The notes below the pieces were generated by a model. That model was not told the origin of the DNA and ran no database searches. It was given only the letters and a program-made list of their open reading frames with translations. A DNA stretch of 60,000 nt from Nymphaea colorata. Its lineage: Eukaryota > Streptophyta > Magnoliopsida > Nymphaeales > Nymphaeaceae. The DNA is taken from the NCBI RefSeq assembly GCF_008831285.2, contig NC_045139.1:24844412-24904411 (forward strand), written 5' to 3'. The translations under genes and the position numbers were made by a program. Shown here piece after piece: positions 31,157 through 45,600 of the stretch. Position 1 is the first letter of the stretch. Every line of letters begins with the position of its first letter.

Positions 31157-34100
31157 TTGGAAAACAAGTTCTGCTAAGATTTTGGAAAATCACGATCTTA
31201 AAAGATCGCAGTGTCTTAGCATGCGGTATCAATGACTATGAAAAAAAAGAGAGGGAGAGAAGAAATTGCTGACCGGAACTTGTGTTCGTTGTGAACTTAG
31301 TCAGACAAGTTTCCTGATTTTGGTCGACTGAGATCTAGATTTTGACGAGAATTAGCGGTTGAGTTTTCTAGAGAGAGAGAGGAAAAGAGATGATGCCATT
31401 CACATCATGTGATAGGGGAACGCGTTTTAGTTGGAAATGTAAAAAGCGATGACGCCACATTTTTCTTTTGGAAGGGAAAAAGTAAAAAACAAAAAAGGAA
31501 TATTTATCAAATGTAAAAATTAAGATAAAACTGTTATTAAACTATCAAATTCTAATCGGCTGACATGATGTGACGCAAAAAATTTTCTTTTTTATTAGAT
31601 AAATTATGTATATTGTATCAATTAAATTATTTAACAAACTTTTTGGTCTGCTCTTATTTATGGCCAACTTCAGTTTTCATTTTCAATAATGAAAAATCTT
31701 GTCCCCGGACCTGATTTTTTAGCATAATTTTAACAAGGGTGTCGCTCTTTAATATTTTAGATACATACCTCACTATCTTAAAGAGGCACCCTTTTAAAAT
31801 CGTCATAATTTGGTGAAGATTGCAAAAACTGTCAGAAAACGTGAAATGTACTTCTTTAAACATTGTCGTTTTGGTGGAAAATATTTTTTCAGTAGCCGCT
31901 TTTTTTTTTTTTTAAGTTTTGCTTAAGGTAAGGGCCATTCAGGCATATTGTTCATTAGCTAATAAGAGGCGAAAAACCATGGCCTGAAAGTCGTTTTGCC
32001 AAATATCCGGATATACGGGTCGTGCAATGTTACGTATTATTTTTATTTTTTATTAAATATATTTAAAATTTTAAATATCATGTTCTTGGTTCAATAAACA
32101 CGATTTGATTATGTCCAGCGTTAACTGATTGTATAGAATTTATAGTAGCACAAAATGTCACACTATTATGATTGTATAACTATGTTTTATATAAAATTTA
32201 AATCAATACATCCCAAGTTTTGCGAACATAAACAATAAAACTTGTGTCACCTGTACAACAAGTAATAAAACAATTTTTATTCATTAAACTTACAATTCAT
32301 ATGATTTACCCAACAAAGTGTTACCAAGGATAGAAGACTCATGCTCTAGGACAGATGATTGATGAAAAATTTTCATGTAATATGGTTCTTCCTTCTCTTA
32401 CTTCAAATCTAAAAATTCAAATGATGAGGTTAAGATGAATGGTTCTTATATTTATCTTCAGCATTACTCTATCAAGCTGTCTCCCATTGCAAAAAATTCC
32501 CCATTGTTGCCTCCTGTATGACTCTGGTTTGTGTCTCAGTTCTAGTGTGACTAATCATCCTCTTGGACGGGCTAATCGCTTCGGTAAGCTACTGCCATAC
32601 CAACTAACTAATCCGACATGAGACGCTCCTCGGGCCAATGGAGGAGCTAGAAATCTTGGCTAAAGGGGTACGAATTCAAAAACTTTCATGCCTTAAAAGG
32701 GCACTAATATATATAAACAATCAAATACTTCAAGGTAGTAATTTGAAAATAAACATAATTTTGTGAGGCAAGCGTGGGCAACTGGCAACATTAGCTCAAA
32801 TGTAGCTCCGACGAGATGCACCGAGCAGCAGCACCCGGAGAGGAAATTACCTCATGTAGATTCCTCCTTTAGTACTTGTGAGTATTGGGCTGACCTAGCC
32901 TGGCCGGATGCCTAGCCTTAGCTATTGTTCCCCTCCCAAGGGTAGGCTCTTAAAGCATCCGGCCATAGATTTTGCAATACATTTTCCATGTTTTAAGTTT
33001 TTTAACTTAGTTTTTTCTTTTGCAATTATAATGAAACCATAGAGAAGATGTTTAAACAAGCGATGATGAGGTGAATACTGCTGAAAATCATGGGAATGCC
33101 TAACAATAAGTTTTGATCCATGGTTTTTTTTTTTTATTCATTAAACATGGTAAGTTTTTTAGGATTATTATTTAAGACCCACGAAACATAGGTTAGAGGG
33201 GCAAGGTTCGAACTTTATTTTTTGTAAGAAGATTCTGAAATTTTATTTTCTGATTCTTAATCTCTGAAATTTTATTTGTGGCTATCAAATAGGTCTTGAA
33301 AGTTCCAAATATATTAAATTAATCACTTGCGAAAATTAGTCCTACATTTCAAGCATCACCAACAAAGAATGGGTGCACTCGAAAGATTTCCACACAACAC
33401 AATTTGTTGAGTGTCTTATCAATCAATCTTTAATGCATTCTTCATGATGTTATATCATATGCTTTGCAACTTCAAACTGTGCAAATAATCTCTCAACCTT
33501 AGGGCTATATAAAAACAACAGAAAAATCCTTTATAGTGCCCTATGATTTTAATAGATGTACCGACCATCGTAATGCCTGCTTGATGTTTGTCTTCTGATA
33601 ATGACACATCGCATATGTTATAGTTGTCTTTCTTTGCAGATTCTTTTTTGCTAATATATTTTAATTGAACAAACCGTGTTAAAAAGGTCTCTTTGCTTTT
33701 ATTTTACTTTTTTTTTATTCCAATATGCATATTGTAGCTTATGTTAGAAAACATGGTACAATGTGCCACTGACCTCATGCACTCGCCTCCACATATATTG
33801 CTAACCCCATGCAATTTGTTTTTCCATCTTTCTTCTAGTCGTAGTATGTTCTTGAGTCAATTGGAAAGCTGTCTTCTTTTTACTTTCTTTTTCATTAGAA
33901 TGTCAACAAATTTTGTCACTGCATACTATATTATGATGTTATGATGATTTCATGTTCCTGAAGATGCCACATAAGCATAACATGGAACATAGTTTGCTTA
34001 TCGGTGGTAATTTCTCGCACCAATCAATATCATATGTTTGTGCAACTCATCAGTTGCATGCTATAGGTTCTTTTCTGGTTATATGTCATGTAGATCGTTA

Positions 34101-34558
34101 TGAATGAGACGTGTAAATTTAATATTACTTTTGTGTAATTCACTCACTTAAAGTTGTTTTGGGATCCATCACAAGTAAGTACTGATATATATGAGATTTA
34201 GGACATTTACTTGCTGAATTGTAATTCTTCTAATGGCTTTATCTTGTAATTATATCTATAGAGATTCATTTAAATGATTATAATCACATGTAAGTATTCA
34301 TATGAATGAAATTTTAGTCATTCATTTGATCAATTGTAGCTCATCTTATGAGTTTAACTTGTAATAAAATCGATAATGATTCATTTCAATTATTGCAATA
34401 GCAAGTAAATAGTGATGCAAATAAGATTTAAGTTTTCACTTGCTCAATTTACAAAAAAAAAAAAAAAATTAATAGTGATTCACTAGACCAAGAATATCAT
34501 GTCATTCATGTTCAAGTAGAAACTTCTGGTTAGAACATATAAGGGATGAACTAAATAT
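31157..34558. other. Gene-poor AT-rich stretch
   Basis: No gene recognised. Parts of 33.3-34.1 kb contain phrases like those in copia RT-region DNA on the - strand (for example around 34008-34045), so a very degraded copia relic is possible. A (T)n run lies at about 31901-31913 and an (A)n run at about 34452-34467. Confidence 0.35.
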
Positions 34559-34975
34559 TGGCCGAACTCGACTGGCCGGGCTACACGGTACACCTATGCT
34601 GCATGGAGCAGGCTTCCTCAGCCAAGGCTGGCTGCGCTACGATGTGCAGCATTCTTCCATGGCCACCATGCAGAATCCCTCGAACACCTGTGCCGCTGAT
34701 GTTGCTAGGATACCTTAGCCATGCTTGGTCGGCCTCGGAGACATGTATCCTCCTTGTGCCACCTTGACTTCAGCCATGGCTGGCCAGGCTACACCTTTTG
34801 ACGCAGGGGGCCAGGCTGCCACAGTCAAGCTTGGCCAGCCTCGGAAACATGTATCCCCCCTCTGCCGCATTGAGTTTACACCTGTGCCGCCAGGGCTGGC
34901 TGCGTTTACACCTATGCTGCATGTTGCAGACTGCCTCAACCATGCTTAGCTGACCTCAGATACGAGTACCTATGT
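34559..34975. repeat. Degenerate GC-richer tandem repeat, ~100-110 bp period
   Basis: The phrase CATGCTTGGTCGGCCTCGGA (about 34721) recurs at about 34826 (AGCTTGGCCAGCCTCGGAAA) and about 34938 (ATGCTTAGCTGACCTCAGAT), each followed by ACATGTATCC or similar. GGCTGGCTGCG and ACACCTATGCTGCATG phrases also recur within the units. The open frames on both strands come from the repeat composition and are not called as genes. Confidence 0.6.
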
Positions 34976-35469
34976 TGCAGCTATTAGTTCCCACTCTGTG
35001 AACCTGCAGATTAATTGTTCTAGTAAACCAATTTAAAGGCCTTGCTATTCAATTTGCAGTTACAGAACTAGCATTTTCTCAAACCTATTGTACCCAACCC
35101 AGGGATCTTCCTTAGCTATTCAGTTTCATTGACAAAGAATCCAATTGTCTCATTCATAAACACCATAAATGTGTAATGAGGACATGATGAAATCAAATTA
35201 ATGCACAAATTTAGCTGAACTAGATAGACAGATGAAACCAATTTCAAAAGGAAAATAAACAAGTAAAATTTTATTAAGCTATCTTGGAAATAATTTGTGT
35301 AAAGATGCATTCATTTTCATCACTTCACTGTAGAGTTTAAAAAGGAAATAAGTACAACACCTGACACCTTGAAAATTTAGAGAACACCCAACTTTTCAAT
35401 ATGGCTTGTTTTTGGAGGGTGGAACTTACAACAATGAGAACTAGAAAATAGGGGAACTTTCTCAAGGAA

Positions 35470-35645
35470 AACGTCACATTTAGCTACTACCCACATTGAA
35501 TCTCAAGAAACTCCACAATGAGATTTAGCTAGTGCCCAAATGGAAACCCCAAATGACATTTAAGAACGCCGAAATTGAAACCCTAAATATTTAACTAGCA
35601 CCCAAATCAACACCCCATAATGGCGATTTAGCTAGCAGATAATGG
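35470..35645. repeat. Degenerate tandem repeat, ~31-48 bp units
   Basis: Four to five units start ATTTAGCTA or ATTTAACTA and continue with CCCAAAT-GAAACCCC-AAATG. They are imperfect but clearly successive, and immediately left of the copia-3 remnant. Confidence 0.6.
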
Positions 35646-36957
35646 ATTCTTCAATCTTGCCCTAATGTTGATTTACAATCGTTAGGGTCCCCTGCCCAGT
35701 CAGCGTCAGCAAAACTCTCAACTTCCAGGTTGCCACTCTTCTAAATAGTATTCATTTTCAAGTGTTCTCTTCAAGTACCGCAAGATTTTTTTGAGCTGCT
35801 TCAAAATGAGGCTTCCTTGGCTGCTGCATAAATCTTCTCAATAAGTTTGTTGAGTGAAAGTTGTCTGGTCATGTTGCAGACAAGTAAATTAGTTTACCAA
35901 TTAGTTTTGTTGGTCAAGGGTTCTCCTTAGTCAGATTTTAATCTCATATTGACTTCTATTGGTGTGTGAATGCTTCTGGTGTCTACTATACCTATTTCTT
36001 GTAGTAAGTCCAACATATAGTTTCTTTAGCAAATAAACACTCCATTGGTTGAGTGAGCCACTTTCATTTCGAGAAAGTAGTGCAGTCTCCCCAGGTCTTT
36101 TATATTGAAGTGTTTTGGTAGCATTTCCTTTGTCTTGTTAATATGCACTTCATGGTCTCCTGTCAATGCTATTATCTGCATACATTGTCATTATTATAAT
36201 TTCATTTTTAGAAACATATACAAATATAGAGTGATCGACTTCACTAATCTTAAATCCTTCATCCATCAATCTGTTACTCAGTTTGGAATGCCAAGCTCTG
36301 GGAGACTGTTTTAGTGCATACATGGACCTTTTATTAGTTTGCAAACCATCGAGTGTTTTAACTTTATCTTTAAAGCTGGAGGCAGATCCATGAATATTTC
36401 ATCATCTAAATCACCATTAAGAAATGTATTTTTCACATCTATTTGATGTAATTTCTACCTTTTTACTGTTACAATTGAAACTAACTTAGATAGCTCATTT
36501 TTGTAACTAGTGCGAAGGTTTCACGATAGTCTATTCTAGGTACTTGAGCGTATCTTTTTGCTATAAGTTTGGCTTTGGAGTTTTCTATCTCCTCTTGCTG
36601 TTATACTTTATCTTGTAGGTCCAATGATACCCTTACGTTTTTTTTTTTTATGATGTGGCTTTGACTAGTTCCCATGTATTATTCTTCTCTAATGCATTAC
36701 TTCTTCCTTCATTGCTTTATACCATTCTTCACTTAATCCAGCATCACCGTAACTTTGTGGTTTTGTTTCTGCATATATCTTCAACAAAAAAAGATTGTTT
36801 TTGTCAAATACTCCTTGATATGTATAAAATTCATTCAAATATGTTGGTGTTCTTTGAACCCTTGCTGACCTTTTGAGCTAGGTGTGTTCTTGTGCATCTT
36901 TCCCTACAAGTTACCAATTCTTTCCCCCTCTTCATCAACTTGGACCCTATTGTCTTC

Positions 36958-37524
36958 CTAGCATATGTCATCTATCCCATTATTTACAATAGGAAGAGGA
37001 ATGTTGAACTGCTCCCCATTGTTCAATACATCTGTTAGGCTGAGAGTAATATTGCTGATGCTCCACAAATCAAACATCTCTTGAGTAATGAAATCTTTTT
37101 TCTTTGGGGTCGAAGCATGTGTACCCTTTTTTCCATATTGATATCCCAAGAAAATACATTTGACTGCTCTAGCTTGGAGTTTATTTTTGAAGTGTTCTTG
37201 AATATGTACATAACATGTACATCCAAACACTTTAAAGTAACTCACACTAATGGGTTGTTTCTTAATAATTTCCAAGGGGCTTTTACTATCTAACCTCATA
37301 CTAATGGTTTTATTCATAATCTGACATGCACATGTTACTGCTGCAGGCCAATATCTACACGGTGCATTCATTTGAAATATGATTGATCTGGCAATGTTCA
37401 AAATGTGTTTGTTTTTCCTTTCATTCACCCCATTATGTTGGGGTGTTCTAGGATATGTTGTTTGGTGTTTTATACCCTTCTGTCTCTTAAAGTCATCAAA
37501 GCTATTGTTCACATATTCTTTCAC
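36958..37524 (-). pseudogene. Integrase C-terminal part of copia-3
   Basis: A 188-codon open piece. It holds KEYVNNSFDDFKRQKGIKH, then TPQHNGVNERKNKHILNIAR with the third catalytic residue (Glu), CRYWPAAVTCACQIMNK, and FKVFGCTCYVHIQEH and CIFLGYQYGKKG blocks typical of copia integrase. Upstream integrase sequence continues out of frame at 37554-37817 with the zinc-binding CEACIKDK and a degenerate SYVWG where HSDVWG is expected. The catalytic Asp there is lost. Confidence 0.85.
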
Positions 37525-39044
37525 ATTATTTGTCTTAAGGTATACATTAGATATTAGAATTCCTTGGATGATTTGAGTACATCACTCTTTTTATTTACCA
37601 AGTAAATCCAAGTACCTTCGGATCTGTCACCAACAAATGTTACAAAGTATTTATGACCTTTGTTTCCATCCACCAGGGCATTTCCCCACACATATGAGTG
37701 GATTAGGTGGAAACAATAACTGAAAACATGTTCAAAACTTGAAAAAGGAAGTCTAGATATTTTATCCTTAATGCAGGCCTCACAATTTTGAACATCATAG
37801 TTTACTTGTGGGAGCATATAGTTCTCAGAACTTTATTTAAGAGGTGTCCTATTCTATGGTGCCAAAGGACGGCATGTTTATTCTCATGTGATGTGACCAA
37901 TGACTTTGGTCATGACATGGTGATTGTGAACAATTCGTTCTCTTTAGCTGCTTCACCAATCATCATCCGAATGTTGCTGTCTATGATTATCACCATTGCA
38001 AAAGATTACACAATAGTTTAAAAATTCCATTAAACTACTTACAAAAATCAAGTTGGCAAAGCATGCGGGAACAAACAGAACTTTCTGAAGCAAAAAATCA
38101 TATGAAAGATAGACTAGTCTGCGTCCCATATCTGACACAAATGACCCATTAGCTACTTGAATGGAGAAATTCATGCTAGATTTAAAGTCTATCAATAATT
38201 CTTTATTATTCATCATGTGATTAGTGGCTTTGCTATCTAAAATCCATCTAACTGCATCATGATCAATATCTAAGAATTTAGTGAGAAGTAAAGTAGATTT
38301 ACCTTTATCATCAGTTTTCAACTTGGTGTTGACGACCAGATTAGATTTGGTCACTTGCTTTAGAAGTTTGGCCAACTCTGTGATATCTTTGTCTCTGCTT
38401 TCCCTGTTATTCCTTTTCAATCCTCTAGGGGTTCAGTACATTCTTCCTTTGGTTGGCTTTTCGTGAAGGTTCTAGCACCTGTCATGGTGGTGACCTGGTT
38501 TTTTGCGCGTCTAGATTTGAGGTTAACAGTCAATGTTGTGCAAGCTCATCCCACTTGGCTTTCAACGAGCTGAGATAGAGATGAAACGGTTGGTCGCCCT
38601 TACTCAATTTGGTAATCTCTTGTTGAAGTTGATACACTCGAGCTAAGTTCTATCCCTCTTCATAGATTTCGGCCAAATAATCCCAAATCTCCTTCGCCGA
38701 GCCCAGGAATAGAAAGCCCTTTGCTATCAAAGGCTCCAACGAGTTCAAGAGCCAGAACATTACTATCCTGCCATTCTTCGTATGTTAGATCATCCTTAGA
38801 GGGAGCTTGAATCTTACTGTTTATATATCCAAGCATGTAGATTTCACCCAAATGACATAGTTTGCTATGTTGAGGGGTAATGTTGTGATCTTAAGTGTGG
38901 GATCTAACTCTTTCATGACGGTCTTAATTTTTTGCTTGCATATGTAGTGGCTGAAGGAATGCTTTCGCTCTTCAACATCGTAGCTGAGTTGAGATCGACA
39001 GGAGGAAGATTTTACACCGAACAATTGCTGATTTTCCTTCTTCA

Positions 39045-39058
39045 TGGCTTTGATACCA
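39045..39058 (-). other. Primer-binding site of copia-3
   Basis: TGGTATCAAAGCCA on the - strand, directly 3' of an LTR ending ...AAACCTAACA. It is an initiator methionine tRNA complement of the same kind as copia-1. Confidence 0.8.
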
Positions 39059-39857
39059 TGTTAGGTTTCAAACTTGTGAGAAGACGAGACGTAGACACTC
39101 CTACTCTAGGCTTTACATGAACACAACAAGGAAGAAGAAAGGTCGAGTGCGCAGCAAGATTTCAGACAGAGAAATAATTGTTCTATCTTGTCTTATTCAA
39201 TTTATATTCTCGATAAAAAAAAATTCAGTTACTTCAAATTGGAATACAGCCGTATCGTATCTAGACCCTCCGGTATACTTTAATGCCCTTTTAACACTAG
39301 CAGAAAAAATAGTTCATGGAGAAAAGTCAACTCCTCCAGGACTGACCTTTTTTCCCACAAAGTTTAATTCCAAGAGGATTTTCCAAATGTGCCTCAAAGC
39401 ATTTGTAGATGACAACACAGACCCAAACAATGTGTTCCATATAGCTTGGGTTGGAAGACCTCTAAGGTTGAATTGGCTCATCTTCTCTCAAGCTAGCAAT
39501 TGTAGACATTTAACAAGTATGGGAACATAATGGGTCATTAGACAACCACGTTCACTTCATACATACAGACTGTGTGCTGTGAGAGGCTGAAGGGTTTCTC
39601 CATTCAAACCCCAATAGAGAAATCTACAACAAACTTTGGAATCAAACTTGGATCGATAGATGACCGGGTCAGCGAGTTGACTCAGCGACTCCGTCGGTTT
39701 AGGCCATAAACTTTGATAGTGTATTTTTCTATAATCTTATAGTGTAATCTACTGTCTCCCCACCTAACATAGAGCAACATGATATAATTGGTTATGATTT
39801 GACAACAACTAAACAATAAAAGATGTCATGAATCTAAAAACATTTAGCTTGTATTTA

Positions 39858-41065
<1,208 letters not shown>

Positions 41066-41312
41066 TTAAATAACTAAATAAACAATGAGTCTCTGCATAG
41101 CAGCACCAGTCTTTGCCGGTGATGATAAAAAGAATGTCAAAACAATAGGCAACAAAGCTGAACTGTCTAGTATGCTGGGAGATTGATCACTTGCATCATC
41201 TATGGGAAGTCTAGCTTTTAAGAGCTATCACGGCATCAAGTGCACCTTTAGCTGTAAAAACAACAGGTTGTCGCTCTTCCGTTGTTGGTGTAGACAATTT
41301 TACAATAAGTAA
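41066..41312 (-). pseudogene. Terminal-exon-like fragment, frameshifted, family unknown
   Basis: On the - strand a splice-acceptor-like ATGTGCAG (ends 41313) is followed by a coding-like frame reading LLIVKLSTPTTEERQPVVF and TAKGALDAVIALK, ending at a TAG (41211-41213). At an AAAA run (41216-41219) the other frame takes over smoothly (ARLPIDDASDQSPSILD, then SSALLPIVLTFFLSSPAKTG). It stays open to a TAA at 41066. The second part includes a hydrophobic stretch. This looks like a last exon broken by one extra base, or a short real exon ending at the TAG. No upstream exons were found between here and WDR7, and a MITE sits 26 bp upstream. I do not recognise the protein family. Confidence 0.35.
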
Positions 41313-41337
41313 CTGCACATGCATGCAGTAATCTAGA

Positions 41338-41767
41338 TAGGCATGTACAACGAGTTTAGTCAACTTGGGCAAGACTCAAACTCACATCTGTAAGCTCGAT
41401 TTGAGCTCCACTCATTTAATAAGCGAGTCATACTCGAGCTTGCATCAAATCCATGTTATAAATGAGTCAGGTTCAAGTTATTCGAGCTCCAATCGTTTAA
41501 CCCGACTCGGCTTGTTTAAACTTGACTTAGGCTCGTCTCTTCCTCATTTGTTAATTTTCAGGGGCATCTCAATACTTTTTTTTATGAATTTTAACACATT
41601 TTTATGGTTTTTGTCATTTTCATTATATATATATATATATGAATTAAGTGATATGAGCTTAAATTAGTCGAGCTGAAGGTCATGTTCAGTTTATTGAGAC
41701 GAGGTAGAGCCGAACTCTAAGTTACTTGAGCTGACCTCGAGCTCAGCTTGCTCGTTGTACATTCCTA
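41338..41767. mobile_element. hAT-type MITE, CGAGCTCG-rich
   Basis: 430 bp. The ends TAGGCATGTACAACGAG and (inverted) TAGGAATGTACAACGAG match at 16 of 17 positions. The flanking 8-mers aatctaga (41330-41337) and actatgga (41768-41775) agree at 5 of 8, a decayed hAT-length target duplication. The interior is dense in GAGCTCGA/ACTCGAGC words and contains a (TA)n tract. No coding capacity. Confidence 0.8.
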
Positions 41768-42639
41768 ACTATGGATGATTGGTTTGAAAATTGTTGAATG
41801 TTTGCATAAACATGTAAATAGTGTGTCAAGAAACTACTCGCTTTAGCCACGGTTTTTACGGTCGCTAGCCACAGTTCCAACCGTGGTAGCCAACGACCAT
41901 CATGCGCCTACATGGAGAGTGGATTTATAGTTTTGGTAGAATCTAATTTGGCTCTCATATAGATTTTTTTTTTTTTTTTGGGGCCTTCAGAGTTCGTTCT
42001 TCCACTTCCAAATCCAAGATAGACAAAGGAACACAATTAAGTGGCATTCTAATACAATATTATGCCCTTTTCCTTAAAACTAGGTGCCCTGAGCTCGCAT
42101 CTGCCCAAATAGATCTAATGTTGGACCTGGATTCAAGTTTATCGGACCTTTCTTTCGTAAGGAAAAAACACAATTGGGTTTCACGCTTATTATTCATTAC
42201 CTTTCTGTGGGCAGCTCCATAACCGTTGCCAGAACATGTATCCAAATCCAAACTTGGAATACTAGCACTCGATCTGGATCCTATGTAGACTTGGATCCAG
42301 AATTCAGGATGCATGTACCAAGTGAAATCCGATTCGAATTGCATTCGTACCTGCTTTTTCATCTGCACCAGCATTTGATCTGAATCGGACCTATCAAGGG
42401 ATGTTCCCCGACTTCAAAGTATCCAGATCTAATTCGTTCAAATCCACACGCATCGGATCCACTTGCAGACAAGATCCACATGACCGCAAGCCCCCGCCCC
42501 CCTCCTTCGGTTGGCTCCCTCCCTCTTCCTCTCTCTCCGTCCTTCTCCCGTCTCTCACAGAGATCATAGATGAATCGAAGAGAATGGTTGATTTATTGGT
42601 GAAACTGTGAGGACATCTGTTTCTTCCGACGGATCGACG
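41768..42639. other. WDR7 upstream region
   Basis: The promoter and 5' UTR of WDR7 should lie here. 42480-42560 is strongly pyrimidine-rich (CCTCC/CTCTCTC) just upstream of the start codon, common in plant 5' leaders. 42100-42440 has many GGATCC/GATCTGGATCC words. No clear TATA box was assigned. Confidence 0.4.
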
Positions 42640-45600
42640 ATGAAGTGCGACTCCGTGCAGTGCTTGTGGTCTCCTTCTCCGCCCAGCCACAACATCACGG
42701 CGACGGCTGTTTTGGAACGGAGCCGGTCTATATATACCGGCGGATCGGATGGCTCCATCATCTGGTGGAGGGTCTACTCCTCTCCTGCGAGTCCAGTTCC
42801 TAGGATGGTATGCTTCTGTTCTCTGCGCGTTCATCGTCATGGCTTGTTTTTTCGTTTCTCTTTGAATTTTGGCACCGGCTGTCGATTTCGGAGTCCAAAT
42901 GTATGCTTGATTTGGTTCCTGGGTCACTCCATGTAGAATTTGAGAATTTTCGGATAATTATGCCCACCATCGTCACCGTGACTCGTTATTATGAGTTGGA
43001 CTTTTGGGATGTGTATCTGTTCTGATAGTGTGCATGCAGGATAGCCCAATTCTCTAGGGAGGACTAAATGTTCTAAGTTAATTACTCATGCGTGGTTGTG
43101 AAAACTTCTATGTTTACAAATTTCATCCGCGTGCATTTCTGTGGAAGCGCCAAATGAACCAAATGAAGTGCTTATCCGGAGTGATAAAACTGGGCCAACA
43201 AACCAGTTCATATGTGCATCACAAAGAAAAAGCTTGCTTCCTGCACCTATGAAGTGCACCTTCATGCTTTAGAATCTGTATTCTGTAAGAAGGCATCAAT
43301 TGGTTGGAATTGTGCTTACAGCCTTTGACACACACACTCTTTCACGCACATGCACACACACACACACACACACACAGAAACATGCGCATATACTCTTTCT
43401 CTCTCTAAGAAGTCTGTGATGGTTGAGGTTGTATTTCTAGGCTTAATGTTGTAATGTTAGGCTCTACTATACAGCATATCCATGTATCGGATCAGAGAAC
43501 GGGCTTTGCTGTGGTGGACCTAAAATATCCAGTACAAGATACTTTAACATATATGACATTAAAGGATGTTCTGCACGCAACAATAAGTGTCCAATTTTGG
43601 TATTTTTTTTTAAAACTGAAATGTCCGTGCAGCATGTGTTGGTGTTTGTCTTGACAACTTGCCATAGGAATTAGGATTGCCTGTGTGTGAAAGTAAACCA
43701 AGTGACTATAAGAATCAGAATTTTCTGTTGTTAGGTGTGTAATTGTTCTGGTACATTTGGTCCCTTTATGTGTATATAGCGGATACACATATAAACAAAA
43801 TATTTTGTTGTTTTTTATTTAGTATATTTGTGCCCTTATGTATATGCAAGGATTGCTTATGTATGCAAATTGAATGGTTGTGAAATTTTTGGTTCTTTGA
43901 TTGTCATGCCTGCTTAATTTGGTCCATTTGTTGCCTCCTGGAACTAAAGTTGCACTTGCATGAAACTGATTATAAAAAAAAAAATTGGCTAATGGATGTA
44001 GGAAAATGAATGCGAAAAAACAGTGAGACGTATAGTGAAGAGAGAAGGATGGAAGCATGGATGGTCAAGCTAAATAAGTGAGGTTTATTCTTCTAATCTC
44101 TCTAGAAACTTTCAGGACCTTAGCTACTTGATATGATCCACAACTATCGTTTCAATTAGAGATTAACAAGAAATTGAACCTGAATTTTCAGATTTTTTGC
44201 AGCTATATCTGGAGATAACCAAGTCCCCAAGTGCAAAAAATAAAGCATGGAACTTGAAGATGGGGCTATGAGATATTTTTACTGAAAACAGCACTTTTCT
44301 AGTATAAGATGAGCTCATGATGGTGAATTTCCAAAACTAGTTTTCAAAAGGAACTTTTTATATCAGTTAAATTAAAATGTGCACCTTCGATATGTTCTTG
44401 CTGGAATTTTGTATATCAGAAATATACATTTTCAAATTGTGTATGGGAAACACAGAAGTTACATTTAATCTTCAGAAAGATAAAAGAGCACTGTGAATTA
44501 TCAGAATTTTGTTTTTAATAACTGAACTACACTTCAAAGTCCAACATTTTTAGTTCCACATTGAATTCTCTTCAATTTTGAGCCGAACTCTGAGACATGA
44601 TGATGAATCCAAATTCATAAGAAGTTAAAGATGGGATCTGTAGATCTTAAAATTTCAAATGGAAGAAGCCTAAATCTGCCATGATCTATGAGATCCAAAG
44701 TTACTGCCTTATCTTCAACAGCTTCTAATTTAAATGGATTTTTTTAATTATTATTGCTTGGGAATTTTCATCATTGTTGTTAATGTTTCACTGCTGCATT
44801 GCTGATTTCATAGGTCACATTAAAGGTTCAACCAGGAAATGAGGAAATGATTGTGGTTTTCATGTTGAGTAGAAGTGCAAATAGATTATGGACTGACAAA
44901 TCATTAGTTTGCTGAAATTGGGTGAATATTTATTAGATGATGAAGGGCAATGTTAAATATTTTCTTTTTAAAGATTCTCCAGGAAAAATGCGGCTTCTTA
45001 AAGAAGATTGGCTTATGCAAATTTGTATTCTTTTTATTACAATTATTATATGCCTTCATGTCATCAGTCACCAACTAATTTGTTCTGTATCAGGATGTGA
45101 AACCCATGACAATGCTATGTGGTCACTCTGCAAGGATAGCTGATCTGGATATCTGTATTCCTATTGCAGACAATGCAAAGACTGATGGTGCATGTAAGAG
45201 AAAAACTATGTCAGCTGGTTCTGAAGCATTGATCAGTGTTTGTGTTGATGGAGTTTTATGCATTTGGAGTGGTGAGAGTGGACATTGCCGACGTAGAAGA
45301 AAATTACCCTCATGGACTGGAAGTCCGTTTGCCATGTCATCCTTGTACAAATCCAGACGGTATGTTTGCATTGGTTGCATGTCTGCTGAGACAATGCATT
45401 TATCAAGCTATCATTCAGTTGAGACTGATGAGGGAGGCATTGGACGTAGTACCAGTGAAGGGTTCACAGTGGAACGAGAAGTGAATTGTAGTCCTATTTT
45501 AAAGGGCACTGTTGTGATTATTGATGCATGTACTCTTAATATTATACATACTGTAATTCATGGATTTTTATCTATTGGCCCTGTGCAAGCAATGGTTGTG

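Larger units (their letters stand above)
35680..39515 (-). mobile_element. Degraded Ty1/copia element copia-3, 3' LTR lost
   Basis: On the - strand from the right: a candidate 5' LTR (39059-about 39515), a primer-binding site (39045-39058), gag remnants (38460-39045), protease (37953-38420, catalytic motif reading WILDSKATNH instead of DSGA), and integrase (37554-37817 and 36958-37524, with the Glu of the triad in GVNERKNKH). RT blocks follow (36150-36344, MYALKQSPRAW; decayed elsewhere), then RNase H ending at about 35690. The 3' LTR is absent, so this copy is truncated. Many stops and frameshifts mark it as the oldest of the four copia copies. The right LTR end is inferred only from a TAACA matching the TGTTA start. 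Confidence 0.85.

Noticed and set aside
34558-34949. Cysteine/proline-rich open frames on both strands, considered as a secreted peptide gene
   Set aside because: They read through the degenerate tandem repeat in more than one frame; no signal peptide followed by a conserved cysteine pattern.
39117-39530. 137-codon open frame on the + strand
   Set aside because: Falls in the candidate 5' LTR and flank of copia-3, antisense to the element; no motif recognised.
42394-42927. 177-codon open frame on the - strand overlapping the WDR7 start
   Set aside because: Antisense to WDR7 exon 1 and leader; R/P-rich because the + strand is CT- and CG-rich there.
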